NCBI RefSeq assembly: GCF_030296915.1
Contig: NZ_AP028031.1
Location: 511,001 to 575,000 of the forward strand
Source: Anaerostipes hadrus ATCC 29173 = JCM 17467
GTDB taxonomy: Bacteria > Bacillota > Clostridia > Lachnospirales > Lachnospiraceae
DNA: 64,000 nucleotides
Reading direction: 5' to 3'
Below the pieces are notes generated by a model. The model saw nothing but the letters and a program-made list of their open reading frames with translations. It searched no databases and was not told where the DNA came from. The position numbers and the translations under genes are program-made. Shown here in pieces: positions 16,219-26,113 of this stretch; positions within the stretch are counted from its first letter, which is position 1; every line of letters begins with the position of its first letter.

Positions 16219-17067
16219 ATGAAAGTAGGATTTATCGGAGCGGGGAAAGTAGGCTGCTCTCTTTATGATTACTTTGTACACAACAATATACCCGTCACAG
16301 GGTGTTACACCCGTACACAAGCAAAGGTAAGTGGAACGGAAAAACAGACTCAGAAGATATTTACAACCTCAATTGATAAAATATTAACAAAGAGTGATGT
16401 TCTATTTTTAACAGTACCAGACGATGCAATAGCCGCAGTCTGGGAACTAGTCAAAACTTATCCGATACAAGGAAAGTTTATTTGTCATTGCAGCGGATCA
16501 TTAGGATCAGCTGTTCTTTCTGGAATTGAAGAAACCGGAGCGTACGGTTACTCTATTCATCCAATGTTTCCATTTAAGAGTAAAAAAACTGCATACGAAG
16601 ATTTATCACAGGCTCTATTCAGTGTGGAAGGAAATGAAGAACACATAGAAGAGATCATGGATCTGTTATCTGCGTGTCCAAATCACATCGTGAGATTAAA
16701 AAGCGAAGATAAACCAAAATATCATGCAGCAGCTGTGTTTGCATCGAATCTTGCGGTCGGACTGATCAATCAGGCCAAAAGACTGCTTATGGAGTGCGGA
16801 TTTGATGAAGATGCAGCACTGAAGGCATTGAAACCGCTGACAGTTACGAACATGAACAATATATTTGATGTTGGAACATGTGATGCACTGACAGGCCCAG
16901 TGGAACGCCATGATATCAAAACAGTGCAGAAACATCTGAATGCCTTGGATCAGGAGACAAAGGAAACTTATAGTGCCCTGACAAAAGAGATCATAAAACT
17001 TGCGCAGATGCGACATCCTGATATTTCTTATGCAGACATGAAACATGTATTGGAGGAAGAAAAATGA
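16219..17067 (+). CDS. DUF2520 Rossmann-fold oxidoreductase, probable alternative ketopantoate reductase (PanG-like)
   Basis: A 282-residue protein with an N-terminal NAD(P) fold ([12 protein letters not shown], residues 4-15; TVPDDAI at about 74) and a C-terminal DUF2520 helical domain with the SIHPMFPF and [13 protein letters not shown] segments. PanG, described in Francisella as a replacement for PanE, is of this type as I recall. Its ATGA overlap with panB and the following panC, panD and coaBC fill the one missing step, ketopantoate to pantoate. Function is therefore inferred from family and context. No panE is present in the window. Confidence 0.75.
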   Translation: MKVGFIGAGKVGCSLYDYFVHNNIPVTGCYTRTQAKVSGTEKQTQKIFTTSIDKILTKSDVLFLTVPDDAIAAVWELVKTYPIQGKFICHCSGSLGSAVLSGIEETGAYGYSIHPMFPFKSKKTAYEDLSQALFSVEGNEEHIEEIMDLLSACPNHIVRLKSEDKPKYHAAAVFASNLAVGLINQAKRLLMECGFDEDAALKALKPLTVTNMNNIFDVGTCDALTGPVERHDIKTVQKHLNALDQETKETYSALTKEIIKLAQMRHPDISYADMKHVLEEEK

Positions 17068-17891
17068 AAACAACAGTAAGCACAGTACAGAAGATGAAGG
17101 ATAATGGAGAAAAGATCACAATGCTGACAGCATATGATTATTCCACTGCAAAATTATTTGACGAAGCTGGAATTGACACGATGTTGGTTGGAGATTCTCT
17201 TGGAATGGTTATGCTTGGATATGATTCAACGATTCCTGTAACTGTTGATGATATGATCCATCATGGAGCAGCCGTTGTAAGAGGGGCAAAAAACGCTATG
17301 ATCGTTGTCGACATGCCATTTTTATCTTATCACACATCTGTATATGATGCGGTAGCAAATGCTGGACGAATCATGAAAGAAACAGGTTGTACAGCAGTAA
17401 AATTAGAAGGTGGAAAAAATGTATGTCCACAGATCGAAGCAATCGTGAATGCACAGATTCCAGTATGTGCCCACATTGGACTGACACCACAGTCATCTAA
17501 TATGTTTGGTGGATTCAGAGTGCAGGGAAAAAGCGAGGAGGCAGCAAAAGAACTGATCGAAGCTGCACAGGCAGTTGAGAAAGCGGGAGCATTTATGCTC
17601 GTTTTAGAAGGAATTCCTGAGAAATTAGCAGCGATCATCACAAAGAAAGTACATATTCCAACGATCGGAATCGGAGCAAGTGCTGAATGTGATGGACAGG
17701 TATTAGTTTATCAGGACATGTTAGCAATGTATGGAAACTTCGTACCAAAATTTGTAAAACAGTTTGCACAGGTTGGAGAAGTGATGCAGGGAGCAGTCAA
17801 AGACTATATCAATGCAGTCAAAGAAGGAACTTTCCCTGGACCAGAAAATACATATGCGATCAGTGATGATGTCATTGAAAAATTATATTAA
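17064..17891 (+). CDS. panB: 3-methyl-2-oxobutanoate hydroxymethyltransferase
   Basis: A 275-residue PanB, which adds a hydroxymethyl group from methylene-tetrahydrofolate to 2-ketoisovalerate. Visible family motifs are [15 protein letters not shown], the metal/substrate segment [12 protein letters not shown] (about residue 42), VDMPF, KLEGG and IGIGAS. Length is usual. It overlaps the PanG-like gene by 4 bp. panC follows after 78 bp. Confidence 0.96.
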   Translation: MKTTVSTVQKMKDNGEKITMLTAYDYSTAKLFDEAGIDTMLVGDSLGMVMLGYDSTIPVTVDDMIHHGAAVVRGAKNAMIVVDMPFLSYHTSVYDAVANAGRIMKETGCTAVKLEGGKNVCPQIEAIVNAQIPVCAHIGLTPQSSNMFGGFRVQGKSEEAAKELIEAAQAVEKAGAFMLVLEGIPEKLAAIITKKVHIPTIGIGASAECDGQVLVYQDMLAMYGNFVPKFVKQFAQVGEVMQGAVKDYINAVKEGTFPGPENTYAISDDVIEKLY

Positions 17892-17969
17892 GACCAAAAA
17901 CAGACAATAAAAAGGACATAATTTATATAAATAGATTCCCACGTATAATGGGAAGAAGGAGTTTTAGTA

Positions 17970-18812
17970 ATGAAAATCGTAGGAACAGTCAAAGAAGTCA
18001 GAGAACAGGTAAAAGAGTGGAAGAAACAGGGACTAAGCGTAGGTTTCGTGCCAACGATGGGATATCTTCATGAAGGACATAAAAGTCTGATGGATGCAGC
18101 AAGAAAAGGGAACGACAAAGTTGTTGTAAGTATTTTCGTAAATCCAATGCAGTTTGGACCAACAGAGGACCTTGCAACATATCCAAGAGATTTAGACCAT
18201 GATGCAGCATTATGTGAAAGTGCAGGAGTAGACCTGATCTTCCATCCAGAAGCAGAAGAAATGTATGAAAAAGATTTCTGTTCTTTTGTGGACATGACAG
18301 GACTTACAGAAGGACTTTGTGGAAAAACTCGTCCAATTCATTTCAGAGGCGTATGTACGGTTGTAAATAAATTATTTAATATCGTAACACCAGACCACGC
18401 ATATTTTGGACAGAAAGACGGACAGCAGTTAGCAGTGATCAAACGTATGGTACGTGACTTAAATATGGATATTGAGATCGTTGGATGTCCGATCGTTCGT
18501 GAAGAAGACGGACTTGCAAAGAGTTCAAGAAATACATATCTTTCTCCTGAAGAAAGAAAAGCAGCACTGATCCTTTCTAAGACGGTAGCATTAGGAAAAG
18601 AACTTGCCAAGACAGAAAAAGATGCAAACAAAGTCGTAGAAGCAATGAAGAAAAACATTGAGACAGAACCACTTGCCAAGATTGATTATGTAGAAGCAGT
18701 TGATGCTTTATCTATGGCACCAGTTGAGAAACTGGAAGGAACATGTATGTTAGCTATGGCAGTTTACATTGGAAAGACAAGACTCATTGACAATACACTG
18801 ATTAACGAATAG
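17970..18812 (+). CDS. panC: Pantothenate synthetase
   Basis: A 280-residue PanC joining pantoate and beta-alanine with ATP. It has the nucleotidyltransferase TMGYLHEGH motif (about residues 30-38), FVNPMQFGP, the FGQKDGQQL stretch and the KSSRNTYLS mobile loop. A TATAAT lies in the 78-bp gap (17944-17949), possibly an internal promoter, but no -35 was found. A GAAGGAG site precedes the ATG. Confidence 0.96.
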   Translation: MKIVGTVKEVREQVKEWKKQGLSVGFVPTMGYLHEGHKSLMDAARKGNDKVVVSIFVNPMQFGPTEDLATYPRDLDHDAALCESAGVDLIFHPEAEEMYEKDFCSFVDMTGLTEGLCGKTRPIHFRGVCTVVNKLFNIVTPDHAYFGQKDGQQLAVIKRMVRDLNMDIEIVGCPIVREEDGLAKSSRNTYLSPEERKAALILSKTVALGKELAKTEKDANKVVEAMKKNIETEPLAKIDYVEAVDALSMAPVEKLEGTCMLAMAVYIGKTRLIDNTLINE

Positions 18813-18830
18813 ACTTAAGGAGAAAGAAAA

Positions 18831-19220
18831 ATGAACATCAGCATGTTAAAAGGAAAAATTCATAGAGCAACAGTAAAACAGGCAGAATTAGATTATGTAG
18901 GAAGTATCACAGTCGATCCTGTATTATTAGAAGCAGCAGGAATCTTAGAATATGAACACGTACATATCGTAGATGTGAACAACGGAAGCCGTTTCGAGAC
19001 ATATACAATTCCAGGAGAGCCAGGAAGTGGGATGATCTGCTTAAACGGACCTGCAGCACGTTGCGTGGCAACAGGAGATAAGATCATCATTATCGCATAT
19101 GCAGATATGACACCAGAAGAAGCAAAAACATTTGAACCAAAAGTTGTATTTGTAGATGATGAGAATCAGATTTCCCGTTGCACAAACTATGAAAGACATG
19201 GACGTTTAGAAGATATGTAG
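18831..19220 (+). CDS. panD: Aspartate 1-decarboxylase proenzyme
   Basis: A 129-residue PanD that makes beta-alanine for panC. Self-cleavage between Gly24 and Ser25 (in [10 protein letters not shown]) gives the pyruvoyl group. TIPGEPGSG and LNGPAAR are intact active-site segments. The gene starts 19 bp after panC and ends 11 bp before coaBC. Confidence 0.96.
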   Translation: MNISMLKGKIHRATVKQAELDYVGSITVDPVLLEAAGILEYEHVHIVDVNNGSRFETYTIPGEPGSGMICLNGPAARCVATGDKIIIIAYADMTPEEAKTFEPKVVFVDDENQISRCTNYERHGRLEDM

Positions 19221-19230
19221 GAGAAAGATC

Positions 19231-20421
19231 ATGTTAAAAGGAAAAACGATAGTATTGGGTGTGACAGGAAGTATTGCAGCTTATAAGATGGCAAATGTAG
19301 CGAGTATGTTAGTGAAACGTGGATGCGAAGTTCACGTAGTCATGACGAAGAATGCAACAAATTTCATCAACCCGATCGCATTTGAAAGTTTGACCAATAC
19401 AAAATGTCTTGTAGAAACATTTGACCGTAATTTTCAGTTTCATGTAGCACATGTATCACTGACAGACAAAGCAGATGCGATGCTGATCGCACCAGCTTCA
19501 GCGAATATCATTGGTAAGATCGCAAATGGAATCGCAGATGATATGTTATCAACAACCGTAATGGCATGTAACAAACCAGTGATCATTTCACCAGCGATGA
19601 ATACAAAGATGTATAATAATCCAATCTTGCAGGATAATCTTGATAAACTAAGAAGATTTGGATATGAGATCGTAGAGCCTGCGAATGGACATCTGGCATG
19701 TGGAACAAGTGGTGCAGGAAAGATGCCTTCAGAAGAAGTGCTGGTTGCACATCTTGAGAGAGTGATCGCCAAAGAAAAAGACTTAAAAGGCAAGAAAGTC
19801 CTTGTGACAGCAGGGCCAACGATCGAAGCAATCGATCCAGTACGTTATATTTCCAATCATTCCTCAGGAAAGATGGGATATGCGATCGCTAAGATGGCGA
19901 TGCTTCGTGGAGCGGATGTTACGTTAGTCACAGGAAAGACAGCGATCGAACCCCCGATGTTTGTAGATGTTGTTCCGATCGTGAGTGCACAGGATATGTA
20001 CGATGCAGTGATAAGCAGAAGCGATGAACAAGATATCATCATCAAATCTGCAGCTGTTGCAGATTATACACCAGCGAATGTCAGCGATCAGAAAGTCAAG
20101 AAAAAAGACGGAGATATGGCGATTGAACTGGTAAGGACAAAAGATATTTTAAAGACACTTGGAGAGAATAAAAAAGAAGGTCAGTTCTTATGTGGTTTTT
20201 CCATGGAAACACAGAACATGTTAGAAAATTCTAGAGCTAAACTAGAGAAGAAAAAGATCGACATGATCGCAGCCAATAACTTAAAGGAACAGGGAGCTGG
20301 ATTCAACACAGATACAAACGTGATCACACTAATCACAAAGGATGAAGAAAAGCAGCTTCCAAAGATGACAAAAGAAGAAGTTGCAGATGCACTTCTTGAT
20401 TTTATCGTTTCTAAAAATTAA
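19231..20421 (+). CDS. coaBC: Bifunctional phosphopantothenoylcysteine decarboxylase / phosphopantothenate-cysteine ligase
   Basis: A 396-residue fusion. The flavin-binding CoaC half (1-185) has GVTGSIAAYK, the PAMNTKMYNNP motif and the catalytic Cys in LACGTSGAGKMP. The CoaB half (190-396) has AGPTIEAIDPVRYISNHSSG and AVADYTP. It converts phosphopantothenate with cysteine to 4'-phosphopantetheine, continuing the pathway of the preceding four genes. Pantothenate kinase is not in the window. Confidence 0.96.
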   Translation: MLKGKTIVLGVTGSIAAYKMANVASMLVKRGCEVHVVMTKNATNFINPIAFESLTNTKCLVETFDRNFQFHVAHVSLTDKADAMLIAPASANIIGKIANGIADDMLSTTVMACNKPVIISPAMNTKMYNNPILQDNLDKLRRFGYEIVEPANGHLACGTSGAGKMPSEEVLVAHLERVIAKEKDLKGKKVLVTAGPTIEAIDPVRYISNHSSGKMGYAIAKMAMLRGADVTLVTGKTAIEPPMFVDVVPIVSAQDMYDAVISRSDEQDIIIKSAAVADYTPANVSDQKVKKKDGDMAIELVRTKDILKTLGENKKEGQFLCGFSMETQNMLENSRAKLEKKKIDMIAANNLKEQGAGFNTDTNVITLITKDEEKQLPKMTKEEVADALLDFIVSKN

Positions 20422-20461
20422 ATAAAATAATCGATCAAATTCTGGTTTCTTCGTATGACTA

Positions 20462-20470
20462 TGGTATAAT
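20462..20470 (+). promoter_or_regulatory. Extended -10 promoter of the two-component operon
   Basis: TGG directly before TATAAT (20465-20470). No good -35 at 17 bp. The start codon lies 34 bp downstream. Confidence 0.5.
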
Positions 20471-20503
20471 AATAGATATTAATACCAAAGGAGAGTTAAT
20501 GGG

Positions 20504-21991
20504 ATGAAAGCAGTAAATAAAGTTCGGTTGATCTATTTACCAGCGATCGTGCTACCAATCTTTGTGATGATAGTATCGATCGCTGGTTTGAGTATAGGGT
20601 ATTCAAGAATCAACAAGGCAGACCTCTCAGCAGGGTCTTTTGAACGATTTGTGAATCCATTAAAGACGATGAATACCGAGACACAGGGAAATTTCTTTGA
20701 ATTAGAAGATCACGTAAAGAAAGATCCACAAATCTTTGACAATGAACAGTATTTAAATGATCTCAATGAACGTTTAAAAGCGAAGGATTCCTATCTGATC
20801 GTCCGTAAAAATGGTCAGATCCAATATATAGGGAAGAAAAAAGTATCTGATAAATTAATTCATAAACTTCCATCCTATGGGAATAAAGACAGTGATGCAG
20901 ACCGTGGCTTTTTTGTCAGCAGACCAGGAAACTATCTTGTAAAACAGCAGGACTTTAAATACAATGATGGCGGACAAGGATCTGTTTTTATCATGACAGA
21001 TCTTGGAACAGTACTTCCACATTACCGCAATATTATTATTCAGGTATCCTGCGCTGTGATAGGGGTACTGATCTTAACAAGTACCTTTTTATCATGGTTT
21101 ATGTATCGTGAATTCGTCGGCCCGATCCGTGAATTAAAAGCAGGTGCAGAACGTATCAAGGAAGGAAATCTTGACAACGATGTAGTGATTAACAGTGGTG
21201 GAGAAGAGATCAGGGAATTGTGCAATGCATTTAATGAGATGAGGGCAGAATTGAAAGACTCTATCGATGCAAGAATTGTTTATGAGAAGCAAAACAGAGA
21301 TTTGATCAGTAACATTTCCCATGATTTGAAGACGCCGATCACAGCGATCAAAGGATATGTAGAAGGGATCATGGATGGTGTAGCCGATACACCTGAGAAG
21401 ATGGATCGTTACATTAAGACGGTCTATAACAAGGCAAATGATATGAATGTATTGATCAATGAATTATCATTATACTCTAAGATCGATTCGAATATCATTC
21501 CGTATAATTTTGAGAAGATCAACATCAATTCGTATTTTAAAGACTGTGTCGATGAGATCGGAGCAGACCTTGAGCAAAGAGGCATGATGTTTTCTTATCG
21601 CAATTACTGTGCAGCCAATGTCATGGTAACAGCAGATCCGGAACAGCTTAAGAGAGTGATAAACAATATTATCAATAATGCATGCAAATACAATAACAAA
21701 GCAAAAGGAAAAGTAGGAATTACGTTAACAGAATATGACCGAAAGGTACAGGTAGCGATCAAGGACAATGGAATCGGAATTTCCAAAGAAGATCTTCCAC
21801 ATATTTTTAGAAGAACCTATCGTGCAGATATGTCGAGAAATTCAGCAGGTGGAAGTGGTCTTGGATTATCTATTTGTAAGAAGATCATCGAAGAACATGG
21901 CGGTGAGATCTGGGCAGAGAGTAAGCTGCGTGCTGGAACGACAATATTCTTTACACTAAATAAAGTAATCGATCAGTCAAAGGAGAAATAA
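20504..21991 (+). CDS. Membrane sensor histidine kinase
   Basis: A 495-residue kinase: membrane helix 1 (about 10-33), an extracellular domain of about 140 residues, helix 2 (about 178-200), HAMP (about 200-255), HisKA with the phospho-His in NISHDLKTP (about 272), and HATPase with NIINNACKY, DNGIGI and GGSGLGLSI boxes. The ligand is unknown. The response regulator starts 1 bp after its stop, so they form a pair. The extracellular part has no motif I recognise. Confidence 0.92.
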   Translation: MKAVNKVRLIYLPAIVLPIFVMIVSIAGLSIGYSRINKADLSAGSFERFVNPLKTMNTETQGNFFELEDHVKKDPQIFDNEQYLNDLNERLKAKDSYLIVRKNGQIQYIGKKKVSDKLIHKLPSYGNKDSDADRGFFVSRPGNYLVKQQDFKYNDGGQGSVFIMTDLGTVLPHYRNIIIQVSCAVIGVLILTSTFLSWFMYREFVGPIRELKAGAERIKEGNLDNDVVINSGGEEIRELCNAFNEMRAELKDSIDARIVYEKQNRDLISNISHDLKTPITAIKGYVEGIMDGVADTPEKMDRYIKTVYNKANDMNVLINELSLYSKIDSNIIPYNFEKININSYFKDCVDEIGADLEQRGMMFSYRNYCAANVMVTADPEQLKRVINNIINNACKYNNKAKGKVGITLTEYDRKVQVAIKDNGIGISKEDLPHIFRRTYRADMSRNSAGGSGLGLSICKKIIEEHGGEIWAESKLRAGTTIFFTLNKVIDQSKEK

Positions 21992-21992
21992 C

Positions 21993-22682
21993 ATGAGCAA
22001 AGTATTAATCGTAGAAGACGAACTTTCAATTGCAGAATTAGAGAAAGATTATCTGGAATTAAGTTCTTTTGAAGTAGAAATCGAAACAGATGGACAACAG
22101 GGACTAGAGAAGGCTCTAAAAAATGATTTTGATATGATCATTTTAGATATCATGTTACCTGGAGTTGATGGATTTGAGATCTGTAAGCAGATTCGAGAAG
22201 CAAAAGAAATTCCGATCCTTATGGTATCTGCAAGAAAAGAAGATATCGATAAGATTCGAGGGTTAGGACTCGGTGCAGATGATTATATCACAAAGCCATT
22301 TAGTCCAAGTGAACTTGTAGCAAGAGTGAAGGCACATCTGAATCGTTATCAGCGTCTTGTAAATAATCAGATGGAAGTCAATGATATCATTGAGATCCGT
22401 GGATTGAAGATTGATAAGACTGCAAGACGTGTATACTTAAATGGAGAGGAAAAAGTCTTTACAACGAAAGAATTTGATCTTTTAACATTCCTTGCAGGAC
22501 ATCCAAACAGAGTCTTTACCAAGGAAGAATTATTTAATAAGATCTGGGATATGGAATCTTTAGGAGATATCGCAACCGTTACGGTTCATATCAAGAAGAT
22601 CAGGGAGAAGATCGAAGTTAACACAGCAAAACCTCAATATATCGAGACAATATGGGGTGTTGGATATCGTTTCAAGATGTAG
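21993..22682 (+). CDS. OmpR-family response regulator
   Basis: A 229-residue regulator. The receiver has the acidic pocket at EDE (residues 8-10), the phospho-Asp in ILDIMLPG (about 52), the Thr/Ser position in MVSARK and the Lys in TKPFSP. The C-terminal winged helix (about 130-229) ends with the typical TVWGVGYRF-like segment. Partner of the kinase just upstream. Confidence 0.94.
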   Translation: MSKVLIVEDELSIAELEKDYLELSSFEVEIETDGQQGLEKALKNDFDMIILDIMLPGVDGFEICKQIREAKEIPILMVSARKEDIDKIRGLGLGADDYITKPFSPSELVARVKAHLNRYQRLVNNQMEVNDIIEIRGLKIDKTARRVYLNGEEKVFTTKEFDLLTFLAGHPNRVFTKEELFNKIWDMESLGDIATVTVHIKKIREKIEVNTAKPQYIETIWGVGYRFKM

Positions 22683-22691
22683 GAGATTTTT

Positions 22692-23402
22692 ATGAGAAAG
22701 AATAAAAAGATAAATATCATATATAAAGATGACCAGATCGTTGTTTGTGAGAAGCCAAAAGGAATCCCCGTTTCCAGTGACAAGACGGGGGACATGGATC
22801 TTTTGCATCAGCTTAAAAATCAACTGTTTTTTGAGGAAAATACAGATGGGGAGCCACAGCTTTATTTAGTTCACCGCTTAGACCGTCCAGTTGGCGGGGT
22901 AATGGTATTTGCAAGAACCAAGAAGGCAGCTGCATCTCTGACAGAACAGATCAAAGATCATACTTTTGAGAAAGACTATCAGGCAGTATTGACCGGATGG
23001 CTGCCTGACGACGAAGGGACATTCAGGGATTATTTATTAAAAGATCCGAAGAATAATGTATCCAAAATTGTCAAAGAAGGAACGCCAGGAGCCAAAGAAG
23101 CGATCCTTGACTATGAAGTTATTGATATGATGGAAGATTCCAAGATGAAATACACGTATTGTCTGATCCATTTAGAGACAGGCCGTCACCATCAGATCCG
23201 TGTTCAGACATCAAGCAGAGGATTTGGAATCTGGGGAGATACAAAGTATAATCCGATCTATCAAAAGACAAAGAAGAAATACAAAGAGATCGGTCTATTT
23301 GCAGCACGAATCGCATTTGAACATCCAACAACAGGTGAGAGAATGGTATTTAAAGCAGATCCAAGTGGAGAAGCATTTGACTTATTAGAGATGACAGAAT
23401 AA
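22692..23402 (+). CDS. RluA-family pseudouridine synthase
   Basis: A 236-residue catalytic domain without the N-terminal S4 domain seen in RluD. The catalytic Asp is in HRLDRPVGGVMVFA (about residue 61). LETGRHHQIRVQ is the RNA-binding segment. It isomerises uridine in rRNA or tRNA; the exact site cannot be told. It follows the response regulator by 9 bp, so it is probably co-transcribed. Confidence 0.9.
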   Translation: MRKNKKINIIYKDDQIVVCEKPKGIPVSSDKTGDMDLLHQLKNQLFFEENTDGEPQLYLVHRLDRPVGGVMVFARTKKAAASLTEQIKDHTFEKDYQAVLTGWLPDDEGTFRDYLLKDPKNNVSKIVKEGTPGAKEAILDYEVIDMMEDSKMKYTYCLIHLETGRHHQIRVQTSSRGFGIWGDTKYNPIYQKTKKKYKEIGLFAARIAFEHPTTGERMVFKADPSGEAFDLLEMTE

Positions 23403-23422
23403 ACAGGAGATGATAAGAAAAG

Positions 23423-24217
23423 ATGAGATTTAGACCATGCATTGACATTCACAATGGCAAGATCAAACAGATTGTAGGAGGAAGTCTTCTTGATCAGGGA
23501 GATTTTGCAACAGAGAATTTTGTATCCGAAAAAGATGGTACATTTTATGGAAAATTATATAAAGAGAATCATTTGAATGGTGGACATATCATCATGCTGA
23601 ATGCCAGAGATTCGAAGTACTACGAAGAAGATAAGGTACAGGCATTAAAGGCGTTGAAAGCATTTGAAGGGGGTCTTCAGATCGGTGGAGGGATCACAGA
23701 TGAGAATGCCAAAGAATTCATTGAATCTGGCGCATCACATGTGATCGTAACATCTTTTGTATTTGCAGGTGGAAAGGTTCATTATGACAGACTGGATGCT
23801 CTAAAAGAACAGGTAGGAAGAGAACATCTGGTACTTGACCTTAGTTGTCGAAAGAGAGATGACAAATACTATATCACAACAGACCGCTGGCAGAAGTTTA
23901 CGGAAGAAGAATTAACCATAGAACTTCTGCACAAACTGGAATCATGGTGTGATGAATATCTGATTCATGGAGTTGATGTAGAAGGAAAAGCACAGGGGAT
24001 CGATCAGGAACTCGTGCAATTATTAGCTCGATATAATGGCAATAAAGTCACATATGCAGGTGGAGTTAAGAATTTTGACGATCTGGAATTGCTGAAAAAC
24101 TATGGAAATGATAAGATTGATGTGACGATCGGAAGTGCCTTAGACTTATTTGGTGGAGATATGGAATTTTCGAAAGTCTTAGAATATTGCGATGCAACGA
24201 TAACAAATCTGAATTAA
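23423..24217 (+). CDS. hisA: ProFAR isomerase, eukaryote-type HisA
   Basis: A 264-residue TIM barrel. It starts RFRPCIDIHNGKIKQIVGG, with the catalytic Asp in IDIHNGK, and has IGGGIT and YAGGVKNF phosphate-binding turns. The layout (LNARDSKYYEEDK, HGVDVEGKAQGID) is that of the eukaryotic form (HIS6 of yeast), which some Lachnospiraceae carry. It catalyses the Amadori isomerisation in histidine synthesis. No other his gene is in the window, so it is detached from a his operon. Confidence 0.88.
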   Translation: MRFRPCIDIHNGKIKQIVGGSLLDQGDFATENFVSEKDGTFYGKLYKENHLNGGHIIMLNARDSKYYEEDKVQALKALKAFEGGLQIGGGITDENAKEFIESGASHVIVTSFVFAGGKVHYDRLDALKEQVGREHLVLDLSCRKRDDKYYITTDRWQKFTEEELTIELLHKLESWCDEYLIHGVDVEGKAQGIDQELVQLLARYNGNKVTYAGGVKNFDDLELLKNYGNDKIDVTIGSALDLFGGDMEFSKVLEYCDATITNLN

Positions 24218-24267
24218 GTAATACTTTCACATGGAGTGGAAAGAGTATGGAAGGGAGGCTTGAATAT

Positions 24268-24741
24268 ATGAAACTATTATATGAAGCCAGCAATTTTACA
24301 ATACAGGCAAGATGGGTCATTCCATTTGCTGTTTTAGGAATTATAGGAGTTTTACTGCTCTTATGTTCAAAAAAACCATTTTTTAAACTGTTATCTGCAG
24401 TGTGTCTTGTAATCTGTGCGATCGCAGCACTTAGATTCTGTTTTGGATATGTGCAGGTGATCCAAGCATATAAGCAAGGAAATTACAAGAGTGTTGAAGG
24501 ATATGTAGAGAATTTTATACCAGCATCCAGTGGTGGAGAAGATCAGGAAGATATGGAAGAAGAAAGCTTTGATATCAAGGGTGTTCATTTTTCCTATGGT
24601 GATAAATTTATTAAGAAGTTTGGTTACCACAGACCATCGACACAGGGTGGATATATCAAGAAAGACGGTCAGTATCTCAAGATTGGTTATATTTCAACGG
24701 AAAAAGGATATGTCATCGTTAAGATTCAGGAAAGAAAATAA
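24268..24741 (+). CDS. Small membrane protein of unknown function
   Basis: A 157-residue protein not recognised by family. The start ATG 24268 has AAGGGAGG; a longer frame from TTG 24187 overlaps hisA and has no site. Two hydrophobic helices lie at about 17-35 and 42-62. An acidic stretch (GGEDQEDMEEESFD) and a small soluble C-terminal domain follow, with GGYIKKDGQYLKIGY. It is the last gene of the two-component/HisA run and ends at a bidirectional terminator. Confidence 0.7.
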   Translation: MKLLYEASNFTIQARWVIPFAVLGIIGVLLLLCSKKPFFKLLSAVCLVICAIAALRFCFGYVQVIQAYKQGNYKSVEGYVENFIPASSGGEDQEDMEEESFDIKGVHFSYGDKFIKKFGYHRPSTQGGYIKKDGQYLKIGYISTEKGYVIVKIQERK

Positions 24742-24758
24742 AAGAATATTTTACAACA

Positions 24759-24802
24759 AAAAATACCGGAAACTTTCACATGATAAGTTTCCGGTATTTT
24801 GC
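24759..24802. terminator. Bidirectional terminator between convergent genes
   Basis: AAAATACCGGAAACTT pairs exactly with AAGTTTCCGGTATTTT. The A-run and T-run on the two sides let it work for both strands. Confidence 0.88.
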
Positions 24803-24831
24803 ATTTTAGATTCTTATACAATAATAAGAAA

Positions 24832-25293
24832 TTAATTCTTACGCATAAATTCAGCACTCTTCTTAGTAAGTTTTGCACGCAGACCACGTTTTTCAGGTTC
24901 AGGTGGTGCAACATTACGAAGATTCTTGATGGATGTGATATAAATACCACTGACAACAGCTTTGATCTCAGCCTTTACAGGAACGTCATCGAAGATTGCC
25001 TCATCACACAATAATGGAGTGATCTTTGGTCCAATCTTTGCTTTAACAACTGGTACCTTAGACATCTTAGCACGTTTCGGAATGTTATCAGTTACCATCT
25101 TAGGAAATCCAGCTTCCATGATCTTCATTCGCTTCTTATCTATGACAAGCATATTCACTGTCTGTGCCATCTGATCTAACTGCGCACGCTGATCTTCCTG
25201 TTTTGCCTGCATCTTTCTACCAACAAAATACAGAACACCAAGAATGATCGCAGCAATTACCGCAATAATAAGGATAACTGTCCATACACTCAT
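24832..25293 (-). CDS. Membrane-anchored protein of unknown function
   Basis: A 153-residue protein. The start at 25293 has AGGAGGAG on the minus strand; the frame also opens nine codons earlier, within the ribosome site region. One N-terminal membrane helix (about 4-26), a short coiled-coil-like stretch (KMQAKQEDQRAQLDQMAQ), then a basic soluble part. No family recognised. It lies last in a minus-strand run with plsC and pncB. Confidence 0.68.
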   Translation of the reverse strand: MSVWTVILIIAVIAAIILGVLYFVGRKMQAKQEDQRAQLDQMAQTVNMLVIDKKRMKIMEAGFPKMVTDNIPKRAKMSKVPVVKAKIGPKITPLLCDEAIFDDVPVKAEIKAVVSGIYITSIKNLRNVAPPEPEKRGLRAKLTKKSAEFMRKN

Positions 25294-25352
25294 ATTATCT
25301 TCTCCTCCTAATATATACATTTGAATATCTTAACTATTATAGCATTTTTTCC

Positions 25353-26087
25353 TTAACTTGTCTTATGTTTTTTTCGCATTTCGATAATTTCTTCACGAAT
25401 TGTAGCACCGAGATGCTTTTTCTCAGCTCTTTCAAGCTGATCAGGATAGATTGGCTGTCCAAAAGTAATATGAACAGTCGTTGGTTTTACCTGAAAACGT
25501 CTGTTATTCTCTAAGATATCAGCAGTACCTGAAATTGCCATCGGAATTACAGGAACACCAGCTTTCAGAGCAGGACGTAAACTTCCTTCTTTGAACTCAT
25601 GAGGATCTTCATCCTGACTTCTGGTACCTTCTGGGAAGATCGCAATGGAAAAACCATCTTTCAAAAGTTTTGTACCTTCATTCATGGTAGCAAGTCCAGC
25701 TTTGATATTCTTACGATCTAAAAACAGGCAGTTGATAAAACGCATCCAGTGGGATAGACAAGGAATCTTTTCCATTTCTTTCTTGGCAAAAAATCCCATT
25801 CCACGTTCAGTAGCAACGTAGCTGCATAAAATATCATAATAACTGCTATGATTTCCAACATATAAAACAGCACCATCTTCTGGTATGTTTTCCTGACCAT
25901 CAACAATTAATTTTGTACCAGCCATAGCAAGACAGATCTTAAAAGATCGTAAGATCATGCGTTGTGCTATGGATGAACGTTTATGAGCTTTTCCAGTTTT
26001 GTTCCAATGATCAAACAATGGATAGAGCGGTGCGGTTAATGTCAGGAAAAAGAACAGATAAATAATATCTGCAAAAAAACGAATCAT
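25353..26087 (-). CDS. plsC: 1-acyl-sn-glycerol-3-phosphate acyltransferase
   Basis: A 244-residue acyltransferase with an N-terminal membrane helix. It shows the H-x4-D catalytic motif in NHSSYYD (about residue 81), FLDRKN, FPEGTRS (about 152) and VIPMAI, the four PlsC motifs. It acylates lysophosphatidic acid in membrane lipid synthesis. Minus strand, 26 bp after pncB. Confidence 0.92.
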   Translation of the reverse strand: MIRFFADIIYLFFFLTLTAPLYPLFDHWNKTGKAHKRSSIAQRMILRSFKICLAMAGTKLIVDGQENIPEDGAVLYVGNHSSYYDILCSYVATERGMGFFAKKEMEKIPCLSHWMRFINCLFLDRKNIKAGLATMNEGTKLLKDGFSIAIFPEGTRSQDEDPHEFKEGSLRPALKAGVPVIPMAISGTADILENNRRFQVKPTTVHITFGQPIYPDQLERAEKKHLGATIREEIIEMRKKHKTS

Positions 26088-26113
26088 GATCGTTCTCCCT
26101 TCTATAAATGATT

